Assembly: GCF_900095795.1 (NCBI RefSeq)
Contig: NZ_LT608328.1
Location: forward strand, 3,155,001 to 3,219,000
Length of the DNA stretch: 64,000 bases
DNA from: Petrimonas mucosa
GTDB lineage: Bacteria > Bacteroidota > Bacteroidia > Bacteroidales > Dysgonomonadaceae
Direction of reading: 5' to 3'
Numbering within the stretch: the stretch's first letter is position 1; each line of letters opens with the position of its first letter. The notes beneath the pieces are model-generated. The model did no database searches. It saw only the letters and a list, made by a program, of their open reading frames with translations, and was not told the DNA's origin. Positions 17,701 to 24,967 of this stretch are shown one piece after another. Both the position numbers and the translations under genes were made by a program.

Positions 17701-17952
17701 AGCTATTTCAAAACCGGGTGCAGGCCTTTTCTCCACAACCAGCACCCGCAATCCTCTCTTCATCGCCTCCATGGCCGCAAAATAACCGGAGAGGCCTGCA
17801 CCGTTTATCACAACATCATACTCCTCAAACCTGATATTGTCGTCAAACTGTCTCTCTATTTCAGCCATCAACCGAGCCTTTGCAAAACCGGGAAGCAACA
17901 TCACGGCTCCGGTGGCAGGAAGGCTATAGCTCAAAAATTCTCGTCTCTTCAT
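14785..17952 (-). CDS. tandem-domain FAD-dependent oxidoreductase with Tat-like signal
   Basis: At 1055 residues this is about twice the usual size. The N-terminus (MKRREFLSYSLPATG) resembles a twin-arginine signal, suggesting export of a folded flavoprotein. The first Rossmann motif is GAGLSG at 51-56, followed by VLVVEKRPAPGFEIA; the second is GGSGTSG at 412-418, with VVAVDYFNDPGGTKTVGG and DSTGDGDIACFAGAGYRHG (538-554), typical of the FAD_oxidored family. HPYLTVRESRRIIGDY and the terminal FAD loop GLEGVMVVGKAFS follow. Residues about 790-1055 are helical and HEAT-like. It is co-directional with a second FAD enzyme (93 bp upstream) and cstA (33 bp downstream). The substrate is unknown; the context suggests oxidation of a sugar or uronate. 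Confidence 0.88.
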   Translation of the reverse strand: MKRREFLSYSLPATGAVMLLPGFAKARLMAEIERQFDDNIRFEEYDVVINGAGLSGYFAAMEAMKRGLRVLVVEKRPAPGFEIAAKRRLWIGDQGVDRWDPELLQLFFPKDETREIFATGGTGPNSSRFDDELLLFAGSIKKGLLRNLLVNNVHLLLMTDVCGMITDGKKVSGALLACKHGVFTVKCRKFIDCSDNLLFSRNLIQQKYTVEKVGFVLELLGVDKPKKKIVKVPANLGLEGNEIRMHRGKNVNDQAFLEFQYTPESQKFEEIEVQSRLLAGEVGRNLKLIDDSLTKAKVHYYAYESSILLSGNTPLPVIDLGGYYLLENLQGELDGEQLLAIRDSAAQCVKKIDFSGKGSPQKRVHLAGQTFSLDSINPRQYNESNFSVPLRKCDGSIAERIHDSTGCQVVVGGSGTSGAPVAMGAAEMGADVVAVDYFNDPGGTKTVGGVMGYYHGLRDNRFLDRLEGESDKLANEIGFNKKPGRQYYFLKWFKENNVKFLSGSIVCGSIVEDGRVKGILICRNGKLEKVLGDIVVDSTGDGDIACFAGAGYRHGNDRNGMTQNYSQWNLAGGGKSPTPITSDYDIIDNTKISELQRGLFLSHYEAHFYDFHPYLTVRESRRIIGDYELNLIDAVEKTHFDDLVAVASSDYDPHFVGYGEYSRCGFLLPHSNIVKVEIPFRSLLPKGLEGVMVVGKAFSQTHNVLQFTRMSADLTVLGYLAGQIAAKSAVGNDHLRNFQIKELQKEWFSRGFIPGEFSDLTTGNRLNDPEEIDFRIKSLGEGKDEFLYECCRLSKESCVTELKNNFHSSPDGRGKLLLAKALAWFGESEGCRLIMNELAEMFDEERSKGYPGGFVETYDDIRGREKNMLKGLFWRINQNMALLAMAGYREATSVIRHILDNTVAGGGMVKRESDYYDERIDLKIIPFYNRILNLCFFAERVPDSALIPGLEKLLDDENVGGYMTDNYHETRWKVFGAVLETAIASALARCGSKRGYSLLVDYLDDIHFNLSNFAANELKELTGRSYSTDREQWEDYLRKTSFPRATKKLVKEIEL

Positions 17953-18045
17953 TTTTTTTCATTTAGGTGACCATAATCACAAATTGTACAATTTATCAAG
18001 GATCGGGAATAGACTTGAAAGTCTATTAATCACTATGACATTCAA

Positions 18046-19860
18046 TTATTTAATCTTGCTCTCCAACTCCTTTAAATGAAATTTGTAAACTTCCCTCGGA
18101 GTACAATTGTACTTCTTACACAACGAGGAAGCAATTCCAACCAACTCACCCATCATCCCTGTCGTTTCCTGGACTCGTGTCGCAGAAAGCACAATATGTG
18201 TCACGCTGATATTTCTGCCAGCCATAAACAGATTGTCTACATTTTTTGAATAAAGACAACGGTAAGGAATTCGAAAGGGAGGTATCACTTGATCTTCACG
18301 CAGGTACCTACGAGGCGTGCCCAGATCGTTAAAATAGTGTTTCATGGTAGAGATAAACTCTTCACCCGGGAAGAAGAAACTGTTCTTTGGCGTCGGGAAA
18401 TGTTGATCCAAATCATATGTACACGTCACAAAGGCATCGTCATATTTCACGTACGCCCCTTCGGTATCTTGTTGCGTAAGAAGGATATCTCCCATCAAGC
18501 GGCGTGACTCGCGTTTTCCTGCCACATAAAAGAGAGCTTCCAGATCAAGATTAGCATAATCAGCCTTATCCTTACTTTTATTTTTCAGAAAAGCCCAATT
18601 CCCATAAATTGCCCTAAATAGATAATCACGAATAAATTCTGCCTCATTTACCTGATCATACAGAAATCCTGTTTCCCACCAATTACTACCCCGAGTAACT
18701 TTTTCACACGACTCTTCAGTGAATTGAATGGCCCATTTGCATTCTGGAAATGGAGTCGCATGCCCTACATCCTTGCTCCACCAAGTGAGGGAAGTACCCA
18801 ACACCATATTATCGGGACGCTCTGGTGCCAGCGTTTCACGAGTCTCTCCACGCATCTCTCTTCCTACCCTGTATTCTGCACCTGCCAAGAATCCAATATT
18901 TCCGTCGCCAGTACAATCAACAAAAATTGGAGCATAAAAGATGGTTTCCACATTGGATTCAATGTCTCTTGCAGTGACAGAGGTTATTTTATTCTCCTTT
19001 TTTTCCAAATCAAAGAGATGCATGTTTGGGAAAAAGGAGAGGTTTTTCTCGGCCGCTATGACGCTATCCACATGTGCAGGGCGCCGATATACATTCTTGA
19101 TCTCCCCGATCACATCTCCCAATCGGGGGTAAGGCATCAGATTAAGTCCTCCGCTGGCTACAACCCGCACTTCAACGCTATTGTTTCCACCGGGGACAGG
19201 CCGATTATGAATCAATGCCACCTTAAGTCCCTCGCGTGCACCTTTAATTGCTGCACCCAATCCGGCAGTACCTGCTCCTACTACAACCATGTCGTATGTT
19301 CCTCCATTGATGGGTTGCCCGGTAAAACCAAGAAGTTTCTTACGAAATTTGTACATCTGTTCCCCTTCATTAGGAATCTGCACCTCTTTTTCTTTAGAAA
19401 AGAGGATGGCGTCACACCGACCGTTGAATCCTGTCAGGTCATGTAAAGCTATTCTGTTTCTCCTCTCTTTTATCTCTATAGTTCCAGCATATTCCCAATC
19501 CCACTTTTCACCTAAGCCCAACTCATTATCCAACCGTTTGCCATTCACCGACAGATGAAAACGGCCCGGTTTTTCTTCGGTTTTCCAGGGGGCACACCAG
19601 TTCCACGTCCGGACATATACATGCCATATGCCTTTCTCCGGGATAGTTACCGACGTTGAAGCATCTGCAACAGGTTTTCCCATGCCGTGAGCCATCAGGA
19701 ACGGGGAGCCCATTTGATCAATAAATTGCTGGTCAAGAACCCAACCCCCCTTAACTTCAAAACTCTCGGCCTCGACCAATACCATTCTCCTGTTATTTCC
19801 CAGAGAAACAGAAACAACAACTGTATATATCCCCAAAAATATTAAAAATTTCTTTATCAT
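18046..19860 (-). CDS. FAD-dependent oxidoreductase with N-terminal carbohydrate-binding-like domain
   Basis: The protein has 604 residues. A signal peptide (1-21) is followed by a jelly-roll-like module (about 26-155; VEAESFEVKGGW, IWHVYVRTWNW, LSVNGKRL) of the kind attached to sugar-acting enzymes. The flavin domain starts with DMVVVGAGTAGLGAA (GAGTAG at 195-200) and contains VDCTGDGNIGFLAGAEYRVG, GKRESRRLMGD and NLFMAGRNISVTHIVLSATR. Homology is to the FAD_oxidored family. Export plus a sugar-binding module points to extracytoplasmic sugar oxidation (inference). Its start codon is only 7 bp from the inner edge of an IS4-type element at 19868, so its original promoter has probably been displaced. 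Confidence 0.9.
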   Translation of the reverse strand: MIKKFLIFLGIYTVVVSVSLGNNRRMVLVEAESFEVKGGWVLDQQFIDQMGSPFLMAHGMGKPVADASTSVTIPEKGIWHVYVRTWNWCAPWKTEEKPGRFHLSVNGKRLDNELGLGEKWDWEYAGTIEIKERRNRIALHDLTGFNGRCDAILFSKEKEVQIPNEGEQMYKFRKKLLGFTGQPINGGTYDMVVVGAGTAGLGAAIKGAREGLKVALIHNRPVPGGNNSVEVRVVASGGLNLMPYPRLGDVIGEIKNVYRRPAHVDSVIAAEKNLSFFPNMHLFDLEKKENKITSVTARDIESNVETIFYAPIFVDCTGDGNIGFLAGAEYRVGREMRGETRETLAPERPDNMVLGTSLTWWSKDVGHATPFPECKWAIQFTEESCEKVTRGSNWWETGFLYDQVNEAEFIRDYLFRAIYGNWAFLKNKSKDKADYANLDLEALFYVAGKRESRRLMGDILLTQQDTEGAYVKYDDAFVTCTYDLDQHFPTPKNSFFFPGEEFISTMKHYFNDLGTPRRYLREDQVIPPFRIPYRCLYSKNVDNLFMAGRNISVTHIVLSATRVQETTGMMGELVGIASSLCKKYNCTPREVYKFHLKELESKIK

Positions 19861-19867
19861 ATGAACT

Positions 19868-21167
19868 CATTAGTGTCCACTAAAAATTAGAAAATGTTCT
19901 TTGAAATTATTGATATACTATACTTTACAGGACTTTTTTCGGCGTGACGATTTGAATTTTTATTTTTGTTCTTTTTATTACGAAGGAACAATGAACAAAG
20001 GCAAATTCGTGTATGCTCAGATTGTAGAATTCTTACCTCAGCGAGTTTTTGACACCATTGTCTTAAAGTATGATGGTAACAGATATGTAAAACATTTTAC
20101 ATGTTGGAATCAACTTCTTGTAATGGTGTTCGGGCAACTTACCAACCGTGACAGTTTACGTGATTTGATTGTGGCAATTGAAGCCCACAGCAGAAAAAGT
20201 TACCATCTCGGTTTTGGAAAAAGTGTTACCCGTAGTAATCTTTCAAAAGCAAATGAAAATCGCGATTATAGGATCTTTGAAGAATTTGCTTATTATCTCA
20301 TCGGAGTTGCCAGACAAAAGCTGGAAAACAATGATTTTGAGATAAAAGGTAAAGTCTATGCTTTCGATTCCACAACCGTCGATTTATGCTTGTCAGTATT
20401 CTGGTGGGCTAAGTTTCGCAAGAATAAGGGTGGAGTAAAAATCCACACTCTTCTGGATATAACCACACAAATACCGGTTTTTGTGCATATTACAACTGCT
20501 TCGGTTAATGACATGAATGCAATGGATATAATTCCATATGAGGTGGGTGCCTATTATATCTTCGACAGAGGATATGTTGATTACACCCGTCTTTATAGGA
20601 TTACAAAACTGGAATCTTCATTTGTAGTCAGAGCCAAAAAGAACCTGAAGTTTGAAGTTAAGTCTCATAATCCGGTAGATGAAACTACAGGTGTCATGAC
20701 CGATCAGACAGGTTTCTTGAAAGGATTCTACACATCTAAAGATTATCCTGAAAGCCTCAGGAGAGTTGCATTTTATGACAGGGATAAGAACACGACGCTC
20801 ATATTCCTTACAAATAATTTTGAACTCACAGCCGATCAGGTTGCAATGCTTTATAAGAACCGTTGGCAAATAGAACTGTTCTTCAAATGGATCAAACAGC
20901 ATCTAAAGATTAAATCTTTTTGGGGAACTTCCCGGAATGCGGTTAGAATCCAAATATACAGCGCAATTATCGCATATTGTTTGGTTGCGATTGTAGGACA
21001 CGATTTACAAATCAAGCGAACAACTTACGAGATTTTGCAAATTTTAGGAATCTCTCTTTTAGATAGAACTCCTGTAAATGAACTATTTACCAATATAGAT
21101 ATCAATGATGTCAAAGATCGAAATGATAATCAACTGACGCTCAATTTATTTTAAGTGGACAGTAGTG
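19868..21167 (+). mobile_element. IS4-family insertion sequence, about 1.3 kb
   Basis: A full-length transposase gene lies between near-perfect 14-bp terminal inverted repeats: CATTAGTGTCCACT (19868-19881) and, on the minus strand from 21167, CACTACTGTCCACT (12 of 14 identical). Flanks are GAACT on the left and ATCCGG on the right; I see no target-site duplication, which may mean post-insertion rearrangement or that the true ends differ by a few bases. The element is clearly AT-richer than its surroundings and appears intact. It separates the flavoenzyme genes from the DUF5063 operon. Confidence 0.85.
19991..21154 (+). CDS. IS4-family transposase (DUF4372 N-terminus)
   Basis: The 387-residue protein starts at ATG 19991, with GAAGGA 4 bp upstream as ribosome-binding site. 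The N-terminal DUF4372-like domain has FVYAQIVEFLPQRVFD, WNQLLVMVFGQL and LSKANENRDYRIF. The DDE catalytic residues are visible: first Asp in KVYAFDSTTVDL, second in YYIFDRGYVDY, and Glu in the Y-R-E-K signature YKNRWQIELFFKWIKQHLKI. Length and motifs are complete, so it is likely active. A TATTTTTG box (19961-19968) lies just upstream. Confidence 0.95.
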   Translation: MNKGKFVYAQIVEFLPQRVFDTIVLKYDGNRYVKHFTCWNQLLVMVFGQLTNRDSLRDLIVAIEAHSRKSYHLGFGKSVTRSNLSKANENRDYRIFEEFAYYLIGVARQKLENNDFEIKGKVYAFDSTTVDLCLSVFWWAKFRKNKGGVKIHTLLDITTQIPVFVHITTASVNDMNAMDIIPYEVGAYYIFDRGYVDYTRLYRITKLESSFVVRAKKNLKFEVKSHNPVDETTGVMTDQTGFLKGFYTSKDYPESLRRVAFYDRDKNTTLIFLTNNFELTADQVAMLYKNRWQIELFFKWIKQHLKIKSFWGTSRNAVRIQIYSAIIAYCLVAIVGHDLQIKRTTYEILQILGISLLDRTPVNELFTNIDINDVKDRNDNQLTLNLF

Positions 21168-21292
21168 ATCCGGAATAGAAAAAATCAAATTAAATTGATT
21201 TTAATAAGTTGCTCATAAGTTGCTATATTATGAACAATCTTCGGTCGGATCGAAATCAACCTCTTCCGCATCGTGGTCTGGAAATAAATGAG

Positions 21293-21300
21293 TACTTTTG
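21293..21300 (+). promoter_or_regulatory. -7 promoter element for the DUF5063 operon
   Basis: TACTTTTG matches TAnnTTTG and ends 21 bp before the ATG at 21322. The -33 region is unconvincing. Further upstream is a palindrome, AAAATCAA (21181-21188) and TTGATTTT (21195-21202), close to the IS right end. Confidence 0.5.
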
Positions 21301-21321
21301 CATGGCAATATAGAATGTAAC

Positions 21322-21894
21322 ATGACAAAAAAAGAGTCCGACAATATTGTTTATTCATCAACCGTAATCGACTTTGTGACGGTCGCCGTTGAGTTCTGCG
21401 CCTTTCTGGAGAATAACGGGATCGTTTCCAGAAAGGAGTGGATCGACAGGATGCTTAAACTGCTGCCGCTGATCTATATCAAGGCGGCACTACTGCCTCA
21501 GACAGTTGAAATAAATGATGAATCCCCAGAGACATTTGTAAAGGAGGAGGATTACGCCCGGGTATCGGCTGCAGTCTCCACCATCATGGGCGAAGAGGAT
21601 GTCTACCTGGATGTCTTTATCGAAGAGATGAAATACAGCGATCGACCTGTTTCGGCATTCGTTTCTGAAGACATTGCAGACATCTACCAGGATGTCAGGA
21701 ACTTTGTTTCGGTCTACCAGTATGGCCTGACCGACCAGATGAACGATGCACTTTTCATCTGCAAACAGAATTTCGAGAACTACTGGGGCCAGAAACTGAT
21801 CAATGTATTGAGGCCGCTCCATTCGTTATACTATAACGACCAAGATGAGCAGTTGACGGATGATTTAAGTGAGGAGGAGGAGTTGTGGGACTAA
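21322..21894 (+). CDS. DUF5063 family protein
   Basis: A 190-residue acidic, soluble protein without a signal peptide; I start it at ATG 21322 (MTKKESDNIVY) since the promoter box ends at 21300. The segments FVTVAVEFCAFLENNG, LLPLIYIKAALLP, EDVYLDVFIEEMKYSD and the acidic tail DEEELWD-like end are typical of this Bacteroidetes family of unknown function. It overlaps the next gene, an exonuclease, by 10 bp, and a rRNA methyltransferase follows, so the three are one operon. A role in RNA metabolism is only suggested by that context. Confidence 0.85.
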   Translation: MTKKESDNIVYSSTVIDFVTVAVEFCAFLENNGIVSRKEWIDRMLKLLPLIYIKAALLPQTVEINDESPETFVKEEDYARVSAAVSTIMGEEDVYLDVFIEEMKYSDRPVSAFVSEDIADIYQDVRNFVSVYQYGLTDQMNDALFICKQNFENYWGQKLINVLRPLHSLYYNDQDEQLTDDLSEEEELWD

Positions 21895-22463
21895 CCATTT
21901 CAAAAGAGGTAATAGCAGAACTTCCGGTAGAGGTTTTCACAGGGAAAATAGTTGTAGTAGATCATAAGGAGGAGGTGGGCAAGGCTGTTGCCGCCTTAAT
22001 AGAGCACTCCAGTCTGGGTTTCGATACCGAAACCAAACCTGCATTCCAACGGGGCCATTTCCACAAGGTAGCACTCATGCAACTCTCCACAACAGATGAG
22101 TGTTACCTCTTCAGGTTAAACAAGATCGGATATCCAGACGAACTGGATGAGATCATCTGCAATCCCGCGATCAGGAAGATTGGGCTCTCGCTTCGCGATG
22201 ACTTTGCCGCCATCCGGAAACGGTCGGACAAAAAACCGGTCAACTTCATCGACCTTCAATCATTTGTCGATGATTACGGGATCGATGACAACGGATTACA
22301 AAGGATCTACGCGATCCTCTTCGGGAAAAAAATATCCAAAAGCCAACGGCTCTCCAACTGGGAAGCCAGCTCACTGACCGAAGCCCAAAAAAATTATGCA
22401 GCCATCGATGCCTGGGCTTGCCTGCGCATCTACAATCACCTGATCAGCAATGGAAACAAATAA
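21885..22463 (+). CDS. 3'-5' exonuclease of the DEDDy (RNase D-like) type
   Basis: A 192-residue single-domain nuclease that starts at GTG 21885 behind a strong GGAGGAGG ribosome-binding site inside the preceding gene. The four acidic metal ligands are visible: Asp and Glu in LGFDTETKP, Asp in GLSLRDDFAA, and Tyr...Asp in KNYAAIDAWACL. It lacks HRDC domains, so it is shorter than RNase D. Related stand-alone proteins occur widely in Bacteroidetes. It should trim RNA or DNA 3' ends with two divalent metals; the substrate is unknown. Its end overlaps the methyltransferase gene by 14 bp, implying translational coupling. Confidence 0.92.
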   Translation: MGLTISKEVIAELPVEVFTGKIVVVDHKEEVGKAVAALIEHSSLGFDTETKPAFQRGHFHKVALMQLSTTDECYLFRLNKIGYPDELDEIICNPAIRKIGLSLRDDFAAIRKRSDKKPVNFIDLQSFVDDYGIDDNGLQRIYAILFGKKISKSQRLSNWEASSLTEAQKNYAAIDAWACLRIYNHLISNGNK

Positions 22464-23649
22464 GAGTTATCGGATTACCCTTCGCCCCAAAAAAGAAGAA
22501 TCGCTCAAGCGTTTTCACCCTTGGGTATTTTCGGGCGCAATCGCAAACAGAGAGCCTGGATTACAGGAAGGTAACGTTGTCAGGGTCTTCTCGGCCAATG
22601 GAGAGTTCCTTGGCACCGGTCACTATCAGGAGGGTAGCATTTCTGTCCGGATCCTGTCGTTCAGCGACGAACCGATAGATGTGGATTTCTACTCCCGCCG
22701 CATTGCCTCGGCATACCGGCTACGCCGGATAATCGGATTATTGCATGCCGCAAACAACAGTTACCGGTTGATCCATGGTGAAGGAGACAACCTGCCGGGA
22801 CTGATTGTGGACATCTATGGCAAAACAGCCGTCGTTCAGGCTCACTCCTCCGGAATGGATGCCGACAAGGAGATGATTGTGGAGGCACTGCTGGAGGTCC
22901 TGGGTAAAGAGAACCTCGAGAACGTATTCTACAAATCTGAAGGTACCCTTCCGGCAAGATCGGCCATTGAGACTGGCGATCGCTATCTGCTGGGGGGTGA
23001 ACATGTTGATGCTGTCGCGCTGGAAAATGGATTAAAATTCAATATCGACTGGCTTCGCGGTCAGAAGACAGGATTCTTTATCGATCAACGTGAAAACCGC
23101 AGCCTGCTCGAAAAATATGCAGCAGGGAGAGACCTGCTAAATATGTTCTGCTACACCGGTGGGTTCTCGGTCTACGCCATGCGTGGTGGCGCCCGGTCGG
23201 TCCATTCCGTAGACAGCTCATCCAAGGCTGTGATGTTAACCGACGAGAATATCCGCCTCAACTTCGGAGAAGATCCTCGCCACACCTCTTATGCCGAAGA
23301 TGCCTTTAAATTTCTGAAATGCGCCTCCACAGACGCTTACGACCTGATCGTACTTGATCCGCCTGCATTTGCCAAACACCGAGGAGCGATCAACAATGCT
23401 CTGCAGGGGTATAAGCGTCTCAATCTGGCTGCACTCGAAAAGATCAGACGGGGAGGTCTCCTCTTCACCTTCTCCTGCTCACAGGCCATCTCCAAGGAGC
23501 AGTTCAGACTGGCCGTATTCAGTGCTGCGGCCATCTCGGGCAGGAAGGTCAGCATCCTGCATCAACTTACACAACCGGCCGACCACCCCATCAACATCTA
23601 CCACCCGGAGGGAGAGTACCTGAAGGGGTTGGTATTGCATGTGGAATAA
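22450..23649 (+). CDS. rlmI: class I SAM-dependent rRNA methyltransferase, RlmI type
   Basis: 399 residues, with a PUA RNA-binding domain (about 1-80; HPWVFSGAIANREPGLQEG), a linker of the EEHUB kind and a Rossmann methyltransferase domain. Motif I is LLNMFCYTGGFSVYA, motif IV LIVLDPPAFAK, and motif VI FTFSCSQAIS with the presumed catalytic Cys. In E. coli RlmI makes m5C1962 in 23S rRNA; this protein is the Bacteroidetes counterpart, so the same reaction is likely but the exact base is inferred. It is the last gene of the DUF5063-exonuclease operon, followed by 328 bp containing a small-RNA candidate. Confidence 0.93.
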   Translation: METNKSYRITLRPKKEESLKRFHPWVFSGAIANREPGLQEGNVVRVFSANGEFLGTGHYQEGSISVRILSFSDEPIDVDFYSRRIASAYRLRRIIGLLHAANNSYRLIHGEGDNLPGLIVDIYGKTAVVQAHSSGMDADKEMIVEALLEVLGKENLENVFYKSEGTLPARSAIETGDRYLLGGEHVDAVALENGLKFNIDWLRGQKTGFFIDQRENRSLLEKYAAGRDLLNMFCYTGGFSVYAMRGGARSVHSVDSSSKAVMLTDENIRLNFGEDPRHTSYAEDAFKFLKCASTDAYDLIVLDPPAFAKHRGAINNALQGYKRLNLAALEKIRRGGLLFTFSCSQAISKEQFRLAVFSAAAISGRKVSILHQLTQPADHPINIYHPEGEYLKGLVLHVE

Positions 23650-23770
23650 AGTGTGGCATAAAGTGTAAAAAAAACAGTCATCATTTAACTAAAAGGGGCC
23701 ATTTAGGTTAATTGTTGCAAAATATATGCGTTTTTTTGCCGAAATATTTTTTTAGTGTAAAAAAAGCCCT

Positions 23771-23778
23771 TATATTTG
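23771..23778 (+). promoter_or_regulatory. -7 promoter element of a small RNA
   Basis: TATATTTG is a perfect TAnnTTTG, preceded by a T-rich tract around the -33 position. No coding region begins within 190 bp downstream, whereas a terminator ends 76 bp later, so it most likely drives a short RNA. Confidence 0.6.
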
Positions 23779-23782
23779 CACC

Positions 23783-23854
23783 GTGTTTTTCATGGTATTA
23801 GATTTAAGGTTAACAATGAAGATTGGTTGTCGTGAGACAACCTTTCCTTTTTTT
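23783..23854 (+). ncRNA. candidate independent small RNA, about 72 nt
   Basis: A TAnnTTTG promoter at 23771-23778 is followed after about 45 nt of conserved-looking leader (CATGGTATTAGATTTAAGG) by a textbook intrinsic terminator: GGTTGTC-GTGA-GACAACC (23825-23842) and then a T-rich tail to 23854. There is no ribosome-binding site with an open frame inside. I recall very similar leader text with variable terminator stems from other Bacteroidetes genomes, but cannot verify that here. Function unknown; it lies between rlmI and the GSCFA gene, both on the same strand. Confidence 0.55.
23825..23854 (+). terminator. intrinsic terminator of the small RNA candidate
   Basis: A 7-bp perfect stem (23825-23831 with 23836-23842) has a GNRA-type GTGA loop and is followed by TTTCC and seven or more T. 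It would also stop read-through from rlmI before the GSCFA promoter. Confidence 0.75.
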
Positions 23855-23950
23855 GTACCCTCACCAATTTTCAAAACCGTAAGGCAGCTGCAATCGGGCG
23901 ATATTCACAAATTATAATCATTCAAATTTCGAAGTTGGAAGGTTAATCGC

Positions 23951-23958
23951 TATTTTTG
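23951..23958 (+). promoter_or_regulatory. -7 promoter element of the GSCFA-murF operon
   Basis: TATTTTTG matches TAnnTTTG and ends 19 bp before the ATG at 23978. The preceding terminator at 23825-23854 isolates this unit from upstream transcription. Confidence 0.5.
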
Positions 23959-23977
23959 TGTAACAATTTATGTAGCG

Positions 23978-24967
23978 ATGGATTTCAGGACACCGGTAAT
24001 AATTCCGGAATCTACTTTCAGGATAGATCATTCCACAAGGATAATGATGCTAGGCTCTTGTTTCACTGAAAACATCTGCAGCAAACTGTCGGAATGCAAG
24101 TTCAGGGTAACAGGAAACCCTTTTGGAATAGTATACAATCCCTCCTCGGTTGCAGCCGTCGTAAACCGGATACTTTCCAGCAGGGGGTTCAGTGAAACCG
24201 ATCTCGTTTTCCACAATGGGCTGTACCATAGTTTTCTGCACCACGGCAAGTTTTCTCACCCAGATAAGGCAAGGTGCCTCGATAATATCACCAAGGCATT
24301 TGCCGGGGCAGTGGCAGCCATCGGGCAGACAGATCTCTTTATTGTCACTTTCGGGACAGCCTACCTCTATAGACTGAGATCAACCGGCGAGGTGGTAGCC
24401 AACTGCCATAAGTTCCCTGCCGACAGCTTTATTCGGGAAAGATTGTCCGTTGAGGAGATTGTGAAGGAGTGGGACGGGATCATCAACCGCATTTCCGCCC
24501 TGAACCCCGATACCAGAATCATCTTTACCGTCTCCCCCATCCGTCACTGGAAGGATGGCGCACACGGGAATCAGATCAGCAAGGCGATCCTGCACCTGTC
24601 GATCGACAGGCTGCAAGAGAGACATCCCGAGAGGGTATCCTATTTCCCGGCCTACGAGATCTTGCTGGATGAACTGCGAGACTACCGCTTCTTCTCAGAT
24701 GACATGATGCACCCGTCACCCATGGCCATCAACTACATCTGGGAGCGCTTCAGCGATACATTTTTCCGGGAGGATACCCGGAAGATCATTGCAGAGTGGG
24801 AACAGCTGAACCGTTCACTTAAACATGCACCCTTACACGGACAAACCGACACGTTACGTCAGTTTCAAACGCAGACGTTACAACGATTGATACTTTTCAG
24901 GCAAAAATATCCCACTGTGGATTGCAGCCGTGAAATTGAAGAATTAAAAGAAAAAATCAAACAATGA
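23978..24967 (+). CDS. GSCFA domain protein (SGNH-like esterase fold)
   Basis: 329 residues, named by the motif seen here as MLGSCFTENI (about 26-35). Other family blocks are GNPFGIVYNPSSV, FVTFGTAYLYR-like IVTFGTAYLYRL, TVSPIRHWKDG and YFPAYEILLDELRDYRFFSDDMMHPS. The Ser and Cys in GSCF and the DMMHPS aspartate/histidine pair are the presumed active-site elements of a GDSL/SGNH-type hydrolase; the biochemical substrate is not known. Its stop overlaps the murF-alr start (ATGA at 24964-24967), and in Bacteroidetes the two are commonly adjacent, suggesting a cell-envelope role (inference). Confidence 0.92.
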   Translation: MDFRTPVIIPESTFRIDHSTRIMMLGSCFTENICSKLSECKFRVTGNPFGIVYNPSSVAAVVNRILSSRGFSETDLVFHNGLYHSFLHHGKFSHPDKARCLDNITKAFAGAVAAIGQTDLFIVTFGTAYLYRLRSTGEVVANCHKFPADSFIRERLSVEEIVKEWDGIINRISALNPDTRIIFTVSPIRHWKDGAHGNQISKAILHLSIDRLQERHPERVSYFPAYEILLDELRDYRFFSDDMMHPSPMAINYIWERFSDTFFREDTRKIIAEWEQLNRSLKHAPLHGQTDTLRQFQTQTLQRLILFRQKYPTVDCSREIEELKEKIKQ

